A stretch of 64,000 bases of DNA, taken from Tanypteryx hageni (lineage: Eukaryota > Arthropoda > Insecta > Odonata > Petaluridae). Location of the stretch: NCBI GenBank assembly GCA_028673005.1, contig CM054113.1, positions 36,212,117 to 36,276,116 of the forward strand. Reading direction: 5' to 3'. The stretch's first letter is position 1. Every line of letters begins with the position of its first letter. Positions 21,079 to 33,005 of this stretch are shown here, piece after piece. Both the position numbers and the translations under genes were made by a program. A model generated the notes under the pieces. The model did not search any database. It was not told where the DNA came from and worked only from the letters and a program-made list of their open reading frames with translations.

Positions 21079-22894
21079 TTTTAGTGCATCTGGTTACTCT
21101 TCACTTGTACAATGTAGAAATACAGATATGGTTCCAAAGCTAAGTGTTCTCTTATGTCTCAGGTGCTCATTACCTAACTGCTCGGCAACAAATGCCGAGA
21201 TGCAACAGTACCGCAAGGTAACTAAAGCATTGCTGATGCTCATATTCCTCTTGGATATGCTCTGGTCATCATGGGTCCAACCCAGGGCCTCTCAGCAAGA
21301 GCATACACCTGCATCCTGCTGCTCTCTACACAAGCAAGTCAAATTCTCATCCGTCCATCAGGAAATAACCTTGTTAGCAGCATGTCAGAGCACAAGGATC
21401 TCATATACATGTATTGAATTTCTTCATGGTTTTAAGTGAAAGTTTTAGCAATAAAGTTCACTCGAGTGTGACTCATAATATAAAATCAATTTAACTAATT
21501 AAAAACTAATTTAATCCCTATGGTTGTTCATGTGACAGTTATGATAACAAATTTGCTTGTGCCATGGCATTCTGCTCATGGTATTTCTACATGAGAGGTT
21601 ATGTTCATGCAACCATTCTTGAACTTTATTATCTGTATGTCTATGTAATATATATTTTTAAACGTTCGTTGCCATTAAATGTTTTTAGAATGAAGTTTTC
21701 AGAACATGGCTGATGATTGTTCGAGATAAAATATGTATAATTCTTTTTTTAATCTCGTGTTCCGCAAAAAACATTAAAAGAGACTGAATGAAGAGATCAT
21801 TAATATATATAATAAAACTAAAGAAAATTTGTCCATTGTATGAGAAAATATTTTATCAGAATTCCGCAAGTGAGCAAATTTATGAGCGTAGCAATGCATA
21901 ACTAATATACAAACCAAATAGCAAAGATTAGCTTTCTCCATAATGTGGCCTACTCAGATCATCAATGAGTTCAATCAAGTTATCCTCTTATTTTCATCAA
22001 AACTCTCTTTTAAATTCCTAACACTGAGAAAAGAAAATATATAATGAAAAGTCAATTTGATTGATGCAATATATCTTCTAGCACAAAAATAGTATCATGA
22101 AATGAAATAGATTTCTCAAATAGCCACAAAATGTTTGGATTTCATGTTTTTTCTATTGGCTTGATTGACAGTGTTACTCTTGAAACGGTTTGATACTTTC
22201 CCCATTCTGTGAAAGTATTTAGACTCCAATTATTGTAATTTTCGATAATTTCTATTACCCTTCAAAAAAAATTATATATAAATATCTTAAATTATTTCCA
22301 GTCAGCTCCTTAACTCATAAATGCATAATAATTTTCAATCCCTAAGTCAACATTATATACAAAATGTATCCAATGTTACTCAACAACATCGAACAGCATA
22401 TCCATTATAAATTTAAAAATAAGAGGCCTTACCTTGGCCTAGTTTAAATCAATTTCTCCACATTGTTGATCAATTATCTTATGTTCAAATACTATCTATC
22501 TATCTATCTATCTATCTCAAAATATATCTGAATTTTAATTCTCAATATTATTTGAATAGGTTGTAAAAACCAATTCAAAAACCTTTCGAGGAAATTGCAG
22601 TGAAAACTACACCTCATTTCTACCCGTATATACATTGACAATTCATTTAATCTCTGTGTATCCATATATTTTTTATAGCTGTATTAATTTTTCAAATGCC
22701 TGTTTATAGTAAAGGTTTTTGGTAGAAGATCATTCCTAAACTGTAATGATCCAATATTTAGTGATACACTAAGAATGATTCAACCGGGTTCTATCAAATC
22801 TTATTAGTGGTTGCTTATTATGAAATAATAACTTCGAAAACTACCAAGCCTACTTGAACCTTATCTTTTCCTTTTCCTACCATCTTTCATAGTG
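21079..22894. other. Spacer with one unassigned frame and a (CTAT)n tract
   Basis: An open plus-strand stretch at 21,128-21,439 has no recognisable domain, and its third frame is also open for about 60 codons (LGYALVIMGPTQGLSA), so which frame, if any, was coding cannot be decided. A (CTAT)n microsatellite of about six units lies at 22,494-22,517. Nothing else is recognised. Confidence 0.35.
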
Positions 22895-23640
22895 TTTCTG
22901 TGAATATTGGATCATTATGGTTATGGATTAACCTTTTACCATGTTATTATCTTCACTGTAGTATCTACCATTATATATCAGTGAATGTGTTTCTTCTTCA
23001 GCCTTCTGTCATTTCTGGCATGTTCAAGATCCAATCTTTAAACGATTTCTCTTTCTTGTCCTGTCCTCCAATAGCTCTTTTGCTGGTAATGATGAATAAT
23101 AACATCATATTAAAATCTCCATTCTTCCACTTCCCATTCTGTCATTAATCTTTCCGTGTAGTATATGAATTAAGAAACATTCTCTTATTATTATATGATG
23201 TACCCAACTAGCTTTCCTTTATGTTATATAGTTCATCTTTGAAAATGTGACATTTTTTCATGTACATTTACAGTCTTGGAGAGAAAATGTTTCCCAAATT
23301 TAGGAAATTAGGTCAATCACAATTCTCTGACAAGTTTCTATAACAACTCTCCCGAATGAAAGTTGATCGCTTTTTTACGGAAAAGGTTTCTATCACAAGT
23401 GGAATGGTTATAGAAATGAAAGCACATATAATATAATATGATCTTTATTTCCCCATGATATCATTTAAAAGATGAGTCATGGCAACTATATATTTTTCCC
23501 TTGTGCGTTCTGGATGATGATAGCTGTTGCTGATGTTGAACATACCAGGATGAGACAACTTCCAATGGAAAATGGCATGTTTTGGGTGTCTTGATTTATT
23601 AGACAACAGTGATGATGCAAGTTCTGACTGATAGCCACTG
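22895..23640 (+). repeat. Repeat R2, copy 1, left part
   Basis: This matches 39,675-40,733 (with the tRNA-containing insertion removed) and 41,826-41,910 in the same orientation. An example is the run CTTCTGTCATTTCTGGCATG, shared at about 23,003 and 39,783. It then breaks off and the homology resumes at about 26,640. The family is unclassified and has no ORF of note. Confidence 0.7.
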
Positions 23641-23699
23641 GAATCGGTCAACTTGACAGTTGCACTCAACTTGAAGATGCACACAAGTCGAGTGATTGA

Positions 23700-26205
23700 C
23701 CGACTTTCCCTTGAAAAGGCTCTCTGCTTTTATCTGGTATACTGCACTACTTTGATGGTTTATTTATGCAATGTCGAGTGGTTGATTGACCTTAGTTGTT
23801 CTCCACTTTATTTAGCATTACATCATATGGAGTTCTCTCCACTGGCAACGCCACTGCCAGGTCCCTGGCAGCCATTACGACCTGCTCATCCAGCGACCTT
23901 CCTGGAAACATCAGGAATATTCTTTTCCGACAGCAGCTGCAGACATGGACACAGCAACATCCAATGGCAGCTCCTTAGTCTGCCCTCTTGGAGGGAAATC
24001 CGGCGCTGAGCGATCCGACGATGGCCCTTCACAGAGGCATAAAATGGTTCCCATGCCTTCAACAGCCGATCTTGCTGCTGAGACCATGCTTTCGGCCGAG
24101 TCTGAGTTATCAGCTACAATGGAGACGATTTCCTTCCAGCACAATAAACTCGCAAGGAAGACGAAGACCATGTCCAAGGCCTTCATTACCGCTGCTGAAT
24201 CCTCTTTGGCCAAATACCTGCCTTCCACATCATCAGTGAAGACATCAAACTGGTATACTCTGCTACTCCAAAATGCCAACACCGACATCATCCCAGGCCC
24301 ATCTTCTGCAGCAGCCATGGTTCCAACTCAGGAGAAGAAACCACCAAAGCCCCTGGCTATTCTAATCTACAAGATCGGGGGCTTCAAGGAATTCATAGCA
24401 GTCATCAATCAGATGACTAAGGACCATTCCTTTGTCAATACATCTTGGAAGAACTACACCAGGCTCCAGCTCTCTACACTGGAGTGTCTGAGCCCAGCTA
24501 GGAAAAGAAAAGTCCCAGTTCTCTACCTGGCAGACTAAAGAAGATAAAATTCTCAGCCTCACCATCTGAGGTCATTAGGGATGGAATTAAATGCCATAAA
24601 ATAGCCAATTTGTTACCTTTTTGGTAAAAGCCCGGTAGGAAAAGAATGTTAATTCTAATCTGTTTGAAACTTTCACTGGGCCATACTAAGAGTCTACGTA
24701 AACTAATAAAATACTTACCGAGAGTTTTTATTCATTAATTATTTGAGATTCAGATGGAATTCTCTGAAGCAAGTGTCAACGCACAGCCCTTTTTCACAAA
24801 CAGAAGAGGACAGTACCCTAACACCACCATAGTGGTGCTCCGTCTCTAATCGGTTAACTCCCAGATTGATGAGGAGTACCTGAAGGAAGTACTGGAGGCC
24901 AAGAAGATTCCAGTGCTCAAGGTGTGGCAGATCCGCTATGCTGATAAAACACCTTTGGGCATCTTTGTTGTCACCACCACCATCAACTCGAAGAACTGGG
25001 AGCCTAGAGATTTTCGCCAATGAATGTTGCTGGCACACTCCAAAGTCAGAATACAGTGGTACATGCACCAGGAGCTGCAGATGTGCTTCTGCTGTAACCG
25101 CTTTGGCCATGCCTCCTTTTACTGTACGACTGCTGCACACTTCCAAATGCACAGGGCCACATGAGGGAAAAACCTGCTCCAAGAAGGACGACGGTGGCCA
25201 ACTCACCTGCTACAATTGCAGCAGTCAGCATGAACTTTCTCCAAGTCCTGCTTGGTCTAAAATAGTGAATATCAGAAGAGGAACACTCCATTCACCTTCT
25301 CCCGATCTGCTGTGAATGCCACCCCATCGATATCTCGCTCCACAGCTCTGGCTGCGTCAACCATCACCGATTTGATGTCCACCTTTGGTATCGTCAATGC
25401 CTAGGGCAGAGGAAATACACCATGTCCTTCTGGTCAGCAACGGCCCCATTCAAGGAGTTCCAGACCTTTGACCATGCCTACCTCCTTGCTCCAAGACCGT
25501 TGAGGAACTCAACAGACGCCTTTAGCACCAGAGGCCGTATTTTCGGAGAATCCGGGGCACCAGTTCTAGCACTGCTTACTTTCTTTACTACAGCGCTGCA
25601 GTCCATGGGTGCAATTCTACAAGACCAACTAACGGCACTCGGGCAGGTTCTCGCCCAATTCTCCGGACATTCGCAATCATTTATGGCTAATGCCACTTCG
25701 CTGGCGACGCTCACGACCGCCGCCTGGAATGCCAAAGGTCAAGTGAAGAACAAGACTCTTGAGCTGCTGCAGTTTCTTCGTTTGAAAAGCATAGCGGTGG
25801 CATTCATCCAAGAAACACATCTCCGTCCAACTTGGAGGTGGACAATCCCTGGTTACAAAATCATCCGCATTGTCAGGATTGATCTCCGTAAGCCATCTGG
25901 AGGAACTCCTGTTCTAATCAGGAAGGACATTGAAGTGCACAAAACTATCCTACCATGGTTCAAGACCTTGGAGGCCTCGACAGTATCTGTATCCACTTCA
26001 TGCGACAGCTTGGTCTCCTGCTATCTTTCACCCAGCAAAAAATTCATGGTAGAGGATTTTCAGAGCCTCCTCTTTTTTGGACTCTCGGTCATCGCATCTT
26101 CAGCCGACATCGACGCTAGAGTCCAGTTTCTAAACGAAAGAGCAACGGAAGCCGATGCAGCTGCCATTCCAAAGAAACTGCGATGCCTGCCATTCACATG
26201 ACATA
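23700..26205 (+). pseudogene. Decayed Jockey-type LINE: gag with zinc knuckles and partial endonuclease
   Basis: A plus-strand gag-like frame (23,945-24,538) is rich in Ser/Ala and charged residues. At 24,850-25,240 a broken frame has an RRM-like stretch and CCHC-type knuckles (CFCCNRFGHASFYC). The endonuclease start follows at about 25,715-26,000 (TTAAWNAKGQVKNKTLELL, then VAFIQETHL). After this the sequence jumps to a linker piece (ATEADAAAIPKKL, about 26,135), so the rest of EN and all of RT are deleted. It interrupts repeat R2. The family resembles the GC-rich LINE at 33-37 kb in composition and layout. Confidence 0.75.
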
Positions 26206-26639
26206 TGGTATTTTTAAAAAGATTCGGCCTCTTCACCAATTCCTCTTCTTCTTCGTAGAAGTCTTCGTCTTTTGCGAGTATAAACGTAGACGCAAGAGTG
26301 TGGCAGTGAATTTACTATCGACACTCGCAATTTATATAATCTGTTCAGAAATACTCATGTAAGACGCGCAGTCCCCTTTTCTTACCGACATTTTGGGAAA
26401 AAAGTTGCGCACGGTACATGAGTAATTTCCGTAAATCATTGTCACCAGTCACCTTGGTATAAAACTCCCCTTAGAGTACCAGCGTCTATTAGATTGTATC
26501 TGCATATATCTGTTAAAAATCAGAACAGAAAGAAATCAATACAAAATGGAGAAGTCCAAAGTCATGAAAATCTGTACGGTTGGTCATGTAAAACTTTTCT
26601 GCCCCCTGGCCCGTTGCTTGTTTCGCCCCTGTGTAAACC

Positions 26640-27680
26640 GAATTAAGTGAACCACTATGATGGAATAACAAAAGCTTTCGACAAATGCATAAAACTTGGT
26701 GAAGCTTTTTCACTGCAAGATGATTATATGGGTTTCGAGAAGAAACTTTTGCCAAAACCTTTCACTAATAATTTTCCGTTTTGTATACTGCAGTAAATTA
26801 GAAAAAGGGGCCGTTAAAAAAACGTCATGAACTGATAATAATATTCGCAATAATTGACAGGAGATAGGGATACAGTTTTCCGATCTAATGTTTCAATCTG
26901 CGTGGGAAGCAGTATAAATATTGGCAAAGTTTCTTCAGCTCGGTGATTTTTCCTGCGTTTCGTAATTGTATGCATTTTTCTTCATTTGGCGCTATACTCG
27001 GTAAGATTGTCCACCCCAATCTCTTTATGTATCTCTTTTTGTCGTATTCGGCATGAAATATGCTGAGTTTTTTCTTTAATTTCTTCGCGTTTTGGTCCCT
27101 TTGAAGGTGTTGTTTTTCTCTAATGCATTTCTGCTTCTATGGATGGATAAATGCACTGGAGAAAAACTTGAAACTTTTTGTCTGGTTTTTACATAGAATG
27201 AGGTTATCCTAAATGATTTTGGCCCGCTGAGTTTAAGTCTGTAGTCAGGATTCGTGTAGCACATCTAGATATGGAGAAAAACAAATTTTATATTAGAAGA
27301 ACATATTGCGTTTTAGTCATACAAACTCAGCAAAATACATGCTAGGTTAATTATTTAGCAAACAATTTTCTTTTGTATGATATATCAGGAGCTATCCTGA
27401 TTAATAACCAACAATAATCAGCAAGTATATTAGTGTTCCATCTGCCTTGGTAGTGTTTTTCCAACAGGTTCTTTATCTGCATTACAAACTACATCAGGAG
27501 CAGCTATTTTTTTCGGAACCAAAAACCTTGTTCCTCAGTGATGTCATTGAACAGTATGTTACATGATTGTCACACAAGTAGAATTTCTGGGAATATATAC
27601 TTTAACTTTCTTTGTCATTTGAATTAGCAGTAATTTGGTCTCAAATTCGTTTTCTAGCAAGTTTTAGGCAAATATGTTCC
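26640..27680 (+). repeat. Repeat R2, copy 1, right part
   Basis: Homologous to 42,130-42,799 in the same orientation: shared GCCAAAACCTTTCACTAATA, then AGTAAATTAGAAAAAGGGGCC, then TTTTAGGCAAATA at the end. Homology stops just where the Polinton-side tandem repeat begins in the other copy. Confidence 0.7.
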
Positions 27681-28149
27681 CTGTGTTAAATGAGGTTCAC
27701 ATTGATCAAGAATTCTTATCATTATTTGATTTTAATTTTACCAAAATTTAGCTACAGTTGTGTATCAGTTATTATTTCATTTAATTTTTATGCAACATTT
27801 TATTCCATATTCACTTATTATTTATTAAATAATCTAATAGGGGTAGTTATAATTTTTACATAGGCTGGTGTGTGTTTTAATGCAGTAATATATTTAACAT
27901 TTTACATAGATTCGAAGTATATTTTTGGAAAGATGGATGGTATAATACAATTATTTAAATTCCTGTGATGATGCATTCAAAAAAATTAAACAGTCCAGTG
28001 AAAAATTTCATGTTGATATTTGAATCTTAAGGATAAACCCTAAACACAAAACATGGGGTATGGTGACAAAATATTTAGACTTACCTTATACCATAATATT
28101 AATAACAATAAGTTTTGTTTGCTCTTAGGGTCAATACAGACATAGAGAA
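27681..28149. other. AT-rich spacer
   Basis: No gene recognised. The left end (3' end) of the minus-strand LINE lies somewhere between 28,090 and 28,199. Confidence 0.4.
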
Positions 28150-28195
28150 GTCAAAAAGAAGAAAAAATAGTAATAAAAATAGTCATTAAAAATAA

Positions 28196-28852
28196 TTACA
28201 AACTGTCATAAATATAATCATTAATGGAATAATCAGCTTTGCTTGTTGGCAGACTTTTAAGAGGTTTTTTTAATATAGACATAGAGCATGAATTCTTAAT
28301 ACTAGAAGGGAGTATACTATACACTAAGGAAATGGCATGGTAGGGACCTTTCTGACTAAGGGTCAAGCGGTAATCATTGATGTGAATGTCGGTTTTGTGG
28401 CGAGTATCATGGAAATTAAAATCTTGGATAAAGGGAAACAGTTCTGGAGTTTTGACAAATGTTGCACAGTTAAGAATATAGATGGAGGGGAGAGTGAGTA
28501 TGCCATGGGCCTGGAAAAACAGTTTACCATGAGTTATGTAAGGAACATGACACATGGTTTTAATTGCTTGTTTTTGTAATGCAAAAGCTTTATTAGCATA
28601 GGTGACATTGTCCCAAAAAATAATACCACGTGATAAGTATGGGTGTATTTTGGCATAATATAATAATTTCAGTGTGTCAATACAAACGAGATGAGCTAAT
28701 TTATGTAGCATGAAGATATCTGTTGCTACCTTATTCAGAATAATACTGATATGCCCAGACCAGTCAAGATCTTCACTTAAGTGTAAACCCAGAAATTTTA
28801 CATGTAGAGAACGTACAATACTGGAACCATTAATTTTAATATAAGGACTTGA
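28196..28852 (-). pseudogene. C-terminal RT region of the minus-strand LINE
   Basis: The frame contains VKFLGLHLSEDLDWSGHI (the thumb-region FLG...W motif), then LYYAKIHPYLSRGIIFW and a C-terminal tail typical of Jockey-type reverse transcriptases. The apparent ORF continues to 29,017, but codons beyond 28,861 are hAT sequence and not part of the protein. Confidence 0.8.
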
Positions 28853-28860
28853 TATAGGAG

Positions 28861-29910
28861 CAGCGGCAAACTTCTGCCTAGGCAAACTAGGCAGCTGCCT
28901 AGGGCCCCAACCTCGGCAGGGGCCTTGACCAGGGGCCGAAATGGTACACATTGAGGACACAGGACATGGAAAATAATATGTCAATTTTTCCGAACGAAAT
29001 AGAAAATAATTGACCATAGTTAATTTTTTGACAAGTCAAGTGGCAACACTGTGTTTGTTTTGCATCACACCTGACTTCATTCTATAACTTGTCACTACTT
29101 GTCAGTTCACGTTGAAAGTGTGTGTTAGAAAGTTGTATCAATTTCAATTTTGCGGCTCAAAGGTTTTATCTTCCACGTGAATTTGCTGAGGTTAGTTAAG
29201 GTTACGATATGAATAGTGATGGCGATGGAAGCTAAAGAATGTTATAGAATTTTCTGGTGTATAGTGTCTTAAGATTTTATAGAATAATCCCGTAAGATAG
29301 AATATTCCGGAAATGATTAGTGAATGTTAGTACAGGAACATTATCGAAGGTTCTAGATATTTCGATATTGTATGCATATAGAAAGTTCTCGTAAGTCCTG
29401 AAAACTACAGGGGGAAAAGGGATATCATCACTGGAGATATACAAGTACATCCTGGAAAAGGCTTTTTGGACATATATCCAAATGTGGGAATAGCGCTCCA
29501 GATGCTGTTGTGTACACCAGGGTCAAACTGTTTGGCAGAATGGTCATTTTCAGTGCAAAAGAGAGTAAAGAATTATTTAAGATCTACCACAGAAGAGAAC
29601 AGGCTTAATTCACTATTTGTGCTGTACATAGAGTCAGAAATAAGACAGTCTGTGGACTATAGTGAGGTAATCCGTTCCTTTGCAGAGAAGAAAGCTCGTC
29701 ATGTGGCAATGTAATCTTGTAATTATATGTAAATGTAAAAATTATAATCTGTAAAAAGTATAGTTGGTACTTGTGTATTTCATTTCTAAGTCTACTTGTC
29801 TATTTTGTAATGTCAAAGTATGTTAAATAAATAAAAAATAAAAGTAAAGTTTGTTTTTTGCTAAATTACCAAAACTGCATAGGGGCCCTGGGTCTCTATG
29901 TCCGGGCCTG
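28861..29910. mobile_element. hAT element, 1,050-bp internal-deletion derivative
   Basis: It is flanked by a perfect 8-bp duplication TATAGGAG (28,853-28,860 and 29,911-29,918). The ends are CAGCGGCAAACTTC on the left and, reverse-complemented, CAGGCCCGGACATAG on the right. Both lead into a (T/C)CCAGGGCCCC-like subterminal motif (CCTAGGGCCCC and CCCAGGGCCCC). An 8-bp TSD is diagnostic for hAT. It sits inside the RT gene of the minus-strand LINE. Confidence 0.88.
29430..29714 (+). pseudogene. hAT transposase C-terminus (dimerisation domain)
   Basis: The plus-strand frame contains TPGSNCLAEWSFSVQKRVKN followed by YLRSTTEENRLNSLFVL. This is the conserved hAT C-terminal dimerisation block (AERSFS..K..K..LRS....RL..L). 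The N-terminal DNA-binding and catalytic parts are absent, so only the last exon or tail of the transposase remains. The frame ends at a TAA and an AATAAA signal lies near 29,827. Confidence 0.8.
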
Positions 29911-29918
29911 TATAGGAG

Positions 29919-30823
29919 GTGCTTTTTTGGTGTGAAATTGCAAATAGATATTTATTCTTGTTTACAGTAAGAGAATTCGAAAGACACCATTAGTACATTG
30001 CTTTGATTAGAGTGCTCTAATAAATCAGACAGATTTTTTGATAGGATCAGGCAAGATGTATCATCAACATATATTAATATTAATCAGAAGGTCATTAATA
30101 AAAATTATACAAAGTAAAGGGCCTAAAATAGAACCCTGAGGGACACCACACTCAACATGTTGTAGTTTAGATGCAGCAATTTTTGGGCCATTAGGAGATT
30201 GATAGGAATATCTAATGAATTGTTGTTGAATGGATAAAAAGATGTTATCCAATGCAGTCCATTTACATTTATGCCTAATAATTGTATAAAAAATCTTATG
30301 GTCAATACTATCAAATGCCTTGCTTAAATCATAAAAAATCCCAAGAGTAAGTAGTTTTTCATTTAAAGCCTGGTGAATATTATTAATAAATTGGAAGGAG
30401 GCTGATGTTGTTGATCTAGATTTTCTGAATCCATGTTGGGATTCATCCAATAGAGGGAAAGATTCTAAATAATCAATCACTCTGTTATAAAAGACTTACT
30501 CAAAGATCTTGGAAAAAACTGAAAGTACCTACTGAAATAGGGTGGTAGTTATCAGAATTAAAACCTTTTTTTGGAATAGGGATAACGCAAGCAAATTTAA
30601 GGTTGGAAAGGAAGCAACCTTTGCGGAAAGATAAATCAATTATATTAGCTAAGGGGAGTGCAATATATTTTACAGCAGCTTTGACAATTGGGATAGGGAT
30701 ATTGTCAATACCACAGGACCAAGGATTAACAAAGGAATGAACAGTATATAATTTCCTGAAGATCTGTAGGTAAAAGAAAAAGTGACTGAGAAAAGGGGGT
30801 TGGTATAAATTGATTTGGTGCAA
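29919..30823 (-). pseudogene. Reverse transcriptase core of the minus-strand LINE
   Basis: From right to left: PWSCGIDNIPIPIVKAAV (RT motif 0/1, about 30,720); LKFACVIPIPKKG; then HGFRKSRSTTSA, FYDLSKAFDSIDH (motif A), CGVPQGSILGPLL (motif B) in the frame 30,480-30,064; and YVDDTS (motif C) at about 30,059-30,073. A frameshift lies near 30,490 and another after motif C. Catalytic Asp residues are visible. The protein is not functional because of the breaks and the hAT insertion. Confidence 0.85.
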
Positions 30824-30857
30824 GTGAATTAATATTAATTAATGGAGAATGACCAAA

Positions 30858-32204
30858 CTATAAATTAAAATTGTTTGCAATTTTGTCGGGATCAGAGATG
30901 GGATAATCACAGAAATTAATGGTAGTCAGACCATGACACTGAGTTGTAGCTTTACTATTTGATTTGATAATAGACCAAAATGATTTAATTATGTTATTAG
31001 AAGATTTGACAAAATTTTCATTGGCAAGTTTATGATGACATAACACAAGCTGTTTAAATTCTTTGAGAGATTTTTGATAATGACCATGGAGATTGGGGTC
31101 AATATATTTACTTTTAAAGTGCAAGTCACGAAGTGATCAACTCATGACAATAAGTTCATCAGAATAATATTTGCTATTTAGATTCAAAGTGTTTAGTCTA
31201 ATTCTTTTAATGAGGAAAGCTGCATTAAAATACATCATAAAAGTATTCATAAAGACATTAGATTTATGGTTGACATCATGGGAACTGTCTTAATCAGACC
31301 AGGTTTTATGGGATAACAAAGTACAAAAATTTTGAATTGAATTTAAATCAAAAATACGTTTGGAGACCATATTAGGATTAGAATACATTTGGATGGCTAA
31401 AAGTTAAATTAAGAGCTAAATGATCAGAAAGGCTAGTGTACAGTGTTTTATGAGAAAAATTAGTATTAAAATAAAGAACATCTGATATGATCAAGTCAAT
31501 TAATGTAGTAGTTAGGGAAGTTAAACTTGTAGGCTCTTGGAGGCCAATCTTACTTAAAAGATAAATAAAGTCTAAAGACAGATGAGTCCTTTAAAAGATT
31601 TATATTAAAATCACCAAATAATATCATGCCATCCACTTTCCTGTGCATCAAGAACATAATAGCATCATGAAGGGATGCAAAGAAATCACTCTAATTTCCA
31701 CTTGGGGAATGGCAGATACAACATATGGCAAAAGTACAATTATTCCACTTAAGGATTTCCATACAGCATTTAAATACTTGATCTAGGCATTTATTATAAT
31801 CAATGCCTGTGATCTTAATGCCATGTGTAGAGTATATAACAACAACACCATTCTTAGCATTTCCACGACAAAAGGAAGAAATTGGGTTAAAACCAGGCAT
31901 ATTAAAAAGAAACATTTGTGCAGAAGACAACCAGTGTTCAGTCATGAGCAAGATATCTTAGTCCAAATCTTGAAGTAAAACTTCGAGGGCACAGCCCTTG
32001 TTCCTAACTAATTGAACATTACTGTAAAATAACTTGAGTTTGCTATCACCATTAACTACTCAACTTAGTTTGGGTTTCCTGATTCCAGTTCTGGCTCTAG
32101 TGGCCACACCAGTGGGGTGAATAGCAGAGGCAATAGAGGAGGGGCCAGGAACTTCAGCAGCAGGTTCATTTGAGACAGCAGGAACAATTTCAACTGGAGA
32201 TACA
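30858..32204 (-). pseudogene. ORF1 tail, endonuclease and linker of the minus-strand LINE
   Basis: At 32,200-32,090 the frame continues the ORF1/ORF2 region across the nested LINE (VEIVPAVSNEPAAEVPGPSS). The endonuclease follows: MTEHWLSSAQMFLFNMPGF (acidic site, frame 31,951-31,691) and a GDFNINLL-like catalytic strand near 31,605. The linker between EN and RT (31,124-30,858) keeps only scattered open stretches. Several stops and frameshifts make it a relic. Confidence 0.7.
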
Positions 32205-32439
32205 TGCTCACTGAGGGTACCTACTCATCACGAGTGAAGCCTGCTACACGCCGTTCTGGTTGTGTGCTTTCATTACCTGCCGCCATTACAGCTATCCTGA
32301 TCACAACCCGGCTTGCCTTGGTTGCGATCTTTTCTTTTTGTGGTGTGCCGGCGAATATGACCACTGAAGGCAAGGGTAGGCCAAGTTGGTTAGCTTTCTT
32401 GGATTTTATCGGTTTCACCTCATTCAGAGGCGTCTGTCC

Positions 32440-32970
32440 TGCGAAGGACGTTTGCTGCCTCTATGCCCCTGAAAAGGGCCTTTCATCCAGGCACCACATC
32501 GGTGGCCCTGGAAAGGGCCTTTGTTCTTGCCTCTCTTTTCCTCTTGCTGCCCTGAAAAGGGCCGGTCATCCTGCGTTTTGCAGGTCTGTTCCGAAAGGGT
32601 CTGTCGTTCTTTCGCTGCATTGGGTTGTGACGCAACTCGGGGGAAGGCTAACGGAGTCCCTTCTTCTCACCCTCTTCGCCTCTCCGCCTTTCCTACTCCT
32701 TCTGCCCTGAAAAGGGCCGGTTGTCCCCCGCTCCGCGGGTCGGTCCCGAAAGGGTCTTTGGGTTGCTCCGCGATTCGAGGGGAGGCTAACTTAATTCGTT
32801 CTTCTCGCTCGCTTCGCGGCATCCGGCTTTTCTCCTTCTCCGGTGGGCCTGGATCTTCTTGCTCTCTGGTTGGGTCGATTGGCGATCTCTGCCATCTGGT
32901 GGTTCTCTTGCCTTCTTCCCTGTTCTCCCTCCTTCTTCTGCCGCCCCTGAAAAGGGCCTTCTTTTCTGGC
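32440..32970 (+). repeat. 5' UTR tandem repeats of the GC-rich LINE
   Basis: A unit beginning CCTGAAAAGGGCC and including GGTC..TCCGAAAGGGTCT and GGGGAAGGCTAAC-like motifs occurs in near-complete form at about 32,550 and 32,704 (period about 154 bp), with shorter partial copies at about 32,468, 32,508 and 32,945. Tandem 5' UTR monomers in LINEs usually act as promoters. Frames crossing this stretch (such as 32,521-33,027) are artefacts. Confidence 0.65.
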
Positions 32971-33005
32971 GGCTTTTCTGACTTCCTCACCTGTTGTGCG
33001 GCACC

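Noticed and set aside
21128..21439. 103-aa ORF as a host gene
   Set aside because: A second frame is equally open, there is no recognised domain and splice signals are inconclusive.
23796..23978. Small ORFs upstream of the 24-kb gag
   Set aside because: Overlapping shadows of the decayed LINE 5' region.
28861..29017. N-terminal extension of the LINE RT frame
   Set aside because: These codons lie in the hAT insertion; the open frame across the junction is accidental.
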